Part shown: piece by piece, positions 60,369-64,000 of the stretch
How the letters are laid out: every line of letters begins with the position of its first letter
Numbering within the stretch: the first letter of the stretch is position 1
From: Labilithrix sp.
GTDB taxonomy: Bacteria > Myxococcota_A > Polyangia > Polyangiales > Polyangiaceae
Reading direction: 5' to 3'
Length of the DNA stretch: 64,000 nt
Assembly (NCBI GenBank): GCA_019637175.1
Contig: JAHBWD010000013.1
Coordinates: forward strand, 1-64,000
Made by a program: the position numbers and the translations under genes
Notes under the pieces: generated by a model
What the model was told of the DNA's origin: nothing
Database searches by the model: none
The model's input: the letters and a program-made list of their open reading frames with translations, nothing else

Positions 60369-60685
60369 GGAGCGCCCGCCATGAGGACGTCGAGCGCCCA
60401 CGGCCTCGCCGAGCTCGCGAGCTCGAGCACCGCGCGCGCGATGGCCCGACGAGACGCGTCGCGCGGCACCGACAGGATCGCCCAGCGCTCGCCCGGCGCC
60501 CCGCCCCACTGGCGGCCCGCCTCGACGCGCACGCGCCGCGCTCCCTCGCAGATCGCCACCGTCGTGCGCGCGGGCTTCACGAGGGCGAGCGCGCGCTGGG
60601 CGAACGCGATCCGATCGAAGCTCTCGCTCGATCGCTGGTCGACGTCGTCGATCTCCTCGATCTGCTCGAGCTCGATCCGCGGCAT
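60365..60685 (-). CDS. Conserved small protein upstream of greB, unknown function
   Basis: The 106-residue protein has no signal or membrane helix. It starts with an acidic stretch (IELEQIEEIDDVDQRSSESFDR) and continues with alternating helices and strands (FAQRALALVKPARTTVAICEGARRVRV, ERWAILSVPRDASRRAIARAVLELA). It is tightly coupled to greB (4-base overlap). TACACT lies 8 bases before the ATG. I recognise no family; the coupling hints at a role near RNA polymerase. Confidence 0.6.
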   Translation of the reverse strand: MPRIELEQIEEIDDVDQRSSESFDRIAFAQRALALVKPARTTVAICEGARRVRVEAGRQWGGAPGERWAILSVPRDASRRAIARAVLELASSARPWALDVLMAGAP

Positions 60686-60693
60686 GCGTCGCT

Positions 60694-60699
60694 AGTGTA
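60694..60699 (-). promoter_or_regulatory. Candidate -10 box of a leaderless transcript (gene at 60365-60685)
   Basis: On the minus strand TACACT ends 8 bases before the ATG at 60685, in the gap of 18 bases after the preceding gene. Inference from the recurring pattern. Confidence 0.4.
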
Positions 60700-60703
60700 G
60701 CAA

Positions 60704-63478
60704 TCAGCGGCCGCGCGCGCGGCCCTGGAGCTCGAGGAAATAGCTGACGAGATCGCGCTCTTTGTGGCCCATCTCGATCAGGCGCGCGACGCGGCCGAAG
60801 GGCCACACGCGCGTGTCCGGCGGGATGATCATCGCCCAGTAGCCGAGCTCCTTCGGAGAGATGTCGATCCACTCCGCGTCGAGGCGTCGCGCGAGGATCT
60901 CGCTCAGCAACGCGCCATGACGACGGAGCTCGTCGCCGTCTTCGCTCGTGCGGATCGTGTGATCGGGGAACGTCTCGAGCAGGACCGCCTGCATCGCCTC
61001 GATGCCGCTCACGTCGGCGCGAAGCTCGATCCCTCGCTTGAGCCGGTAGTCGAGGCCGAGCTCGCGCGCGAGGTGCGTGAAGGCGATTCGCGCCTCGAGC
61101 ACCGACTGCGGGAGCTGATCGGTGCGCGGGCGCTCGCCGCCGAGGCCCGGGGGCAGCGCGAGGTGCTCGACCAGCTCGTCGGCCGCCCCGGCGAGCTTCG
61201 GCAAGAGCGGCGCCTTCGAGAGCGTCGGCGGCGGATCCTCGAGGCGGAACGGCGGCAGCGACGCGCCGTGCATCGCGGCGGCGCTGCCGCTCGAGCGCCG
61301 GTGCAGGCCCTTCTCCGCGTCGATGGTCCGCGCCGCCTCCTCGGTGTCGGGGCCGAGACCTTCGTCGAGGGTGGGCGTGTTCATCGGAGGCCTGACCGGC
61401 CTCACGGACGCGGCGGGCGGTCCGCTCCGCGGCGGGCGGAGCGGCGTCGGCCGCGCGTGCTGATCGGCGTCGAGATCAGGCACGCGCGGCGCCGGCGGCA
61501 CCGACGACATGCGCGCCTGACGTCGCGCTTCGCGCTCGCGGCTCGCGGCCGCGAGGCGCTCGGCGCGCTCGCGCTCTTGCTCCGGTGTCTCGCTGCCGTC
61601 GGGCTCGGCGCGTGGATCGAACGCCGGCGGCGCGCGCGTCTCGAGCGATACGCCCGTCATCCTGCGGCGCGACGGCCTGCGCGGCGGCTGATCTTGGCTC
61701 GCAGGCGGGCTCGAAGAGGTGACCGGAGGCGCGGGCGTGGGCGGGAGGTCGAGCGTGAACGACGCGCCGGCGACGTCCGCTTGCGCCTCGGGGACGTGCC
61801 CCAGGTCGAGATCGAGCGGCGGCGGAGGCGCGCTCGGGATCGGGGGCGACGCCGGCGGGCGGCTCAGCGCGGGCGGGAGCGACGAGATCGGCGCCGGCAG
61901 AGGCGGCGCCGTCGCCATCTTCGCGCTCGAGGGCGGGGGAGGCGAGATCGGGGGCAGCGGCCCGACGCGTGCCGCCTTCTCGCCGGCGGGAGGCGGTCCC
62001 CCTTCGCCGGCCCGCAGACGGTCCGGCGCCGATCTGCCCGGCAGCGGTGGAGGGACGCCGAGCCCCGGCGCGGTCGACGGCCGCGCGAGCGTGGGTGGTT
62101 CGCTTCGCGTCGTCGCGACCTTGCTTCGCTCCGGTGGATACGACTGCGGGTTGCCGAGCTCCGGCACCGAGACCGAGACGGGAGCCGGAGCCGGCATCGC
62201 GCTCGGTCGCTGGCTCGGCGGGAGCGGCGCCGCGGGGATGCTGTCGGCGTAGGTCTTGTGTTGATCGGGCGCCGCGCCGACCGCGCGCGCGAGCAGGCGC
62301 TGCGCGCGCAGCAAGAGCCCTTCGTCGACACCCGTCGCGTCGACGAGATCGCGCGCGTACGGCATCGCGCGCCGCGGATCGCCCGCCTCGAGCCAGGCCT
62401 CCGCGGCGAGGAGGCCGAGCTCCTGGAACGAGGTCATCGAGAGCGCGAGCGCGGAGACGCGCTCGGCGATGAGCTTCGGCGGCTCGAGGCGCAGCGCGAG
62501 CGACGCGCGCGATCGCAGATACGTCGTGCCCGGCGTGCGACCGCGCGTTCGCTCGAGCGCCTCGACCGCTTCGATGAGCCCTTCATGATTGCCGCCGTCG
62601 AGGCGCATCTCGATCGCCCAGAGATCGGGCTCCGCGAGCGGGCCCTTGTCGGGCATCTCGCGGACGGTGATGGCGCGCTCGAGCGCGCCGTAGAGCGCGC
62701 GCGCGTCGTCGTCGGGGGCCGCGTCGGCGCGCGCGCGGATGAACGCGATGACGTCGGCGCGCGCGAGCTGATCCCGGATCGCGGCCTGCGGCGCCGTGGC
62801 TGCGAGGTCGGCGAGCGCGGCCGCGAGCCCGCGGATCGCGCCGAAGCTCGGGCGGCGATGCGTCCGCTCGCCCGGCTTGCGGAGCTTGGTCCACGCGTCG
62901 GTCGAGAGGAAGACCGTCGTCTCGTCGGGCTCTCCCTCGAGCAGGGCGGCGAGGTACAGGGCTTGGAGGGTGGCGGCGGCGTGCTCGAGCTGAAGGTTGC
63001 CGACGAGCTGCGGCAGATCGATGAAGACCCCTCGATAGGCGTGCGCCGCCGCGTCGTAGTGATCCGACTGGAAGAGCTCGAGCGGCCCGAGGTAGCGCGC
63101 GATGTGACGCACCGCCGGCCCGCGCGCGAACGTGGTGGAGAGAACGGGATGCATCGCGACCGCGCACTCGCGCGCGATCGCCGGGGTGATCCCGAGCTGC
63201 GCGAGGCGAACGCGAGCTTCTTCCACCGTCGTCTGATAGCCGTGCTCGCGCACACGGCCGGGCTCGCTCGCGCGGAGCTCGATGTCGCCGATCTCGAAGA
63301 GCGCGTACTCGGCCTCCGGCGGTCCGCTCGCGCGCAGCACGACGCGATCGCCGATGAGCAGCATGCACGTCGTCGCGACGCTGGAAGAGGCAGACGTCGC
63401 CGCTCCGCCGGCCCCCGAGGGAGACGGCGGCACGCTCGCGCCGGTGCGCGAAGACGGCGGGAGTACCGAGCTTCCCAC
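60704..63478 (-). CDS. Large protein with Pro-rich middle and conserved ends, unknown function
   Basis: The 924-residue protein has a structured N-terminal half (~35-400), with helical repeats (AHAYRGVFIDLPQLVGNLQLEHAAATLQALYLAALLEG, AAEAWLEAGDPRRAMPYARDLVDATG). A long disordered Pro/Ala/Arg-rich middle (~415-780) follows, then a compact conserved-looking C-terminus (~815-924: LEARIAFTHLARELGLDYRLKRGIELRADVSGIEAMQAVLLETFPDH, LGYWAMIIPPDTRVWPFGRVARLIEMGHKERDLVSYFLEL). It starts at GTG 63478 and has no signal peptide. It probably forms an operon with the small gene and greB. Not recognised. Confidence 0.75.
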   Translation of the reverse strand: MGSSVLPPSSRTGASVPPSPSGAGGAATSASSSVATTCMLLIGDRVVLRASGPPEAEYALFEIGDIELRASEPGRVREHGYQTTVEEARVRLAQLGITPAIARECAVAMHPVLSTTFARGPAVRHIARYLGPLELFQSDHYDAAAHAYRGVFIDLPQLVGNLQLEHAAATLQALYLAALLEGEPDETTVFLSTDAWTKLRKPGERTHRRPSFGAIRGLAAALADLAATAPQAAIRDQLARADVIAFIRARADAAPDDDARALYGALERAITVREMPDKGPLAEPDLWAIEMRLDGGNHEGLIEAVEALERTRGRTPGTTYLRSRASLALRLEPPKLIAERVSALALSMTSFQELGLLAAEAWLEAGDPRRAMPYARDLVDATGVDEGLLLRAQRLLARAVGAAPDQHKTYADSIPAAPLPPSQRPSAMPAPAPVSVSVPELGNPQSYPPERSKVATTRSEPPTLARPSTAPGLGVPPPLPGRSAPDRLRAGEGGPPPAGEKAARVGPLPPISPPPPSSAKMATAPPLPAPISSLPPALSRPPASPPIPSAPPPPLDLDLGHVPEAQADVAGASFTLDLPPTPAPPVTSSSPPASQDQPPRRPSRRRMTGVSLETRAPPAFDPRAEPDGSETPEQERERAERLAAASREREARRQARMSSVPPAPRVPDLDADQHARPTPLRPPRSGPPAASVRPVRPPMNTPTLDEGLGPDTEEAARTIDAEKGLHRRSSGSAAAMHGASLPPFRLEDPPPTLSKAPLLPKLAGAADELVEHLALPPGLGGERPRTDQLPQSVLEARIAFTHLARELGLDYRLKRGIELRADVSGIEAMQAVLLETFPDHTIRTSEDGDELRRHGALLSEILARRLDAEWIDISPKELGYWAMIIPPDTRVWPFGRVARLIEMGHKERDLVSYFLELQGRARGR

Positions 63479-63578
63479 GACTCTCTCGTTTTACAGCGCA
63501 TTTCGGGGTCGTGCCCACTTCTGACGAGGCTTTTTTTGTGGATCCCCGTCGCAGGCCACGCCTATACATCGAAGCCTC

Positions 63579-64000
63579 ATGCGTACTCGGCTGCTCGTCC
63601 TTTCCATCCTTCTCGGCGCAGGCCTCACGATGTTTGCATGCGGCGGCGCAAAGCCTCCGAAGGAGCCCCTCGTCACCGAGACGGTGGCCGACGCCGGTCC
63701 GCCCGAGCCGCCGCCCGAGCCGCCGAAGCCGAAGTCGCTCTACGAGCGCCTCGGCGAGAAGGAAGGCATCACGAAGGTGGTCGACGCGTTCATCAAGAAC
63801 GCGGCGAGCAACGACGTGACGAAGAAGCGCTTCGCCAAGCTCTCGAAGGAGCGCGTCGAGAAGTTCCGCAACAACCTCATCGATCAGATCTGCAAAGAGT
63901 CGGGCGGTGACTGCGAGTACACCGGCAAGTCGATGAAGGACGCCCACAAGGGCATGAAGATCACCGAGGCCGAGTGGAACGCGACGGTCTCCGCGCTCAA
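63579..64000 (+). CDS. Truncated haemoglobin-like lipoprotein (runs off the window)
   Basis: The first 140 codons are present and the end lies beyond the window. The N-terminus is a lipoprotein signal (LLGAGLTMFACGG) and a Pro/Glu-rich linker. A group-1 truncated-haemoglobin domain begins at SLYERLGEKEGITKVVDAF and includes the proximal His region KSMKDAHKGM. The expected B10 Tyr is replaced by Ile (AFIKNA), and two Cys (CKESGGDC) could form a disulfide. Export of a truncated haemoglobin is unusual, so a haem-sensing or redox role is a guess. TATACA lies 10 bases before the ATG. Confidence 0.78.
   Translation, partial: MRTRLLVLSILLGAGLTMFACGGAKPPKEPLVTETVADAGPPEPPPEPPKPKSLYERLGEKEGITKVVDAFIKNAASNDVTKKRFAKLSKERVEKFRNNLIDQICKESGGDCEYTGKSMKDAHKGMKITEAEWNATVSAL

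Noticed and set aside
63530..63536. Run of seven T as a terminator
   Set aside because: It lies between divergent genes and no GC-rich stem precedes it on either strand.

Overview
The window reads as chromosome from a high-GC Myxococcota bacterium, most like the Polyangia. The clues are very high GC throughout, dense ATGA/GTGA gene overlaps, many lipoproteins, a MYXO-CTERM-like tail, a MopE-type metal-binding motif, and two Ser/Thr kinases, one with the HRDVSPHN catalytic loop common in myxobacterial kinases. I see no rRNA, IS element, integrase, phage gene or CRISPR array. The window looks like ordinary chromosome rather than an island. One tRNA gene lies at the left edge. No gene-free stretch exceeds about 260 bases.

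Layout. 49-4876: tRNA-Arg(CCT), a Cys-rich lipoprotein, maleylacetoacetate isomerase, an Omp85-type outer-membrane protein with a coupled exported partner, a YkuD L,D-transpeptidase and a nucleotidyltransferase. 4916-11278: a Sel1-repeat lipoprotein coupled to a SUV3-like RNA helicase, divergent from uvrC. 11384-18955: two large paralogous VWA-type lipoproteins flanking a Uma2-family gene, an OmpR-type response regulator and two small lipoproteins. 19016-30291: a broken Uma2 gene, then one tightly packed minus-strand operon for Alternative Complex III (actABCDEF), a small membrane protein and a caa3-type oxidase (coxBAC plus subunit IV). 30403-36131: a universal-stress protein and envelope lipoproteins, including an OmpA-like one. 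36227-44849: a kinase with an orphan LivK-like binding protein, a lipase-like protein whose nucleophile is Cys, dCMP deaminase, Ddl and a PH-like membrane protein. 44989-55317: a second kinase, a DUF4175 protein with a coupled metalloprotease-like protein, Psd with a coupled methyltransferase, and CorA. 55295-64000: SUMF1-like, beta-propeller, MYXO-CTERM and Ig/cupredoxin-like exported proteins, GreB with two unknowns, and the start of an exported truncated haemoglobin.

How the genes work together. The clearest functional unit is the respiratory operon. ACIII oxidises quinol, and electrons would pass through its c-type haems to a caa3 oxidase whose subunit II carries its own cytochrome c domain. 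Eight of the ten junctions are overlaps of 4 or 8 bases, which suggests balanced synthesis of a supercomplex. Most other genes serve the cell envelope: outer-membrane assembly, peptidoglycan cross-linking and precursor synthesis, phosphatidylethanolamine synthesis, and many surface lipoproteins.

The most unusual signals are (i) a TAnnnT hexamer ending 6-8 bases before the start codon of many genes, which points to widespread leaderless transcription; (ii) a cluster of five hairpins between convergent genes at 40063-40170; (iii) a lipase fold with Ser replaced by Cys; (iv) a haemoglobin predicted to be lipid-anchored; and (v) Psd translationally coupled to a methyltransferase that carries a disordered extension of about 465 residues. 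No whole multi-gene system that is clearly new was found.
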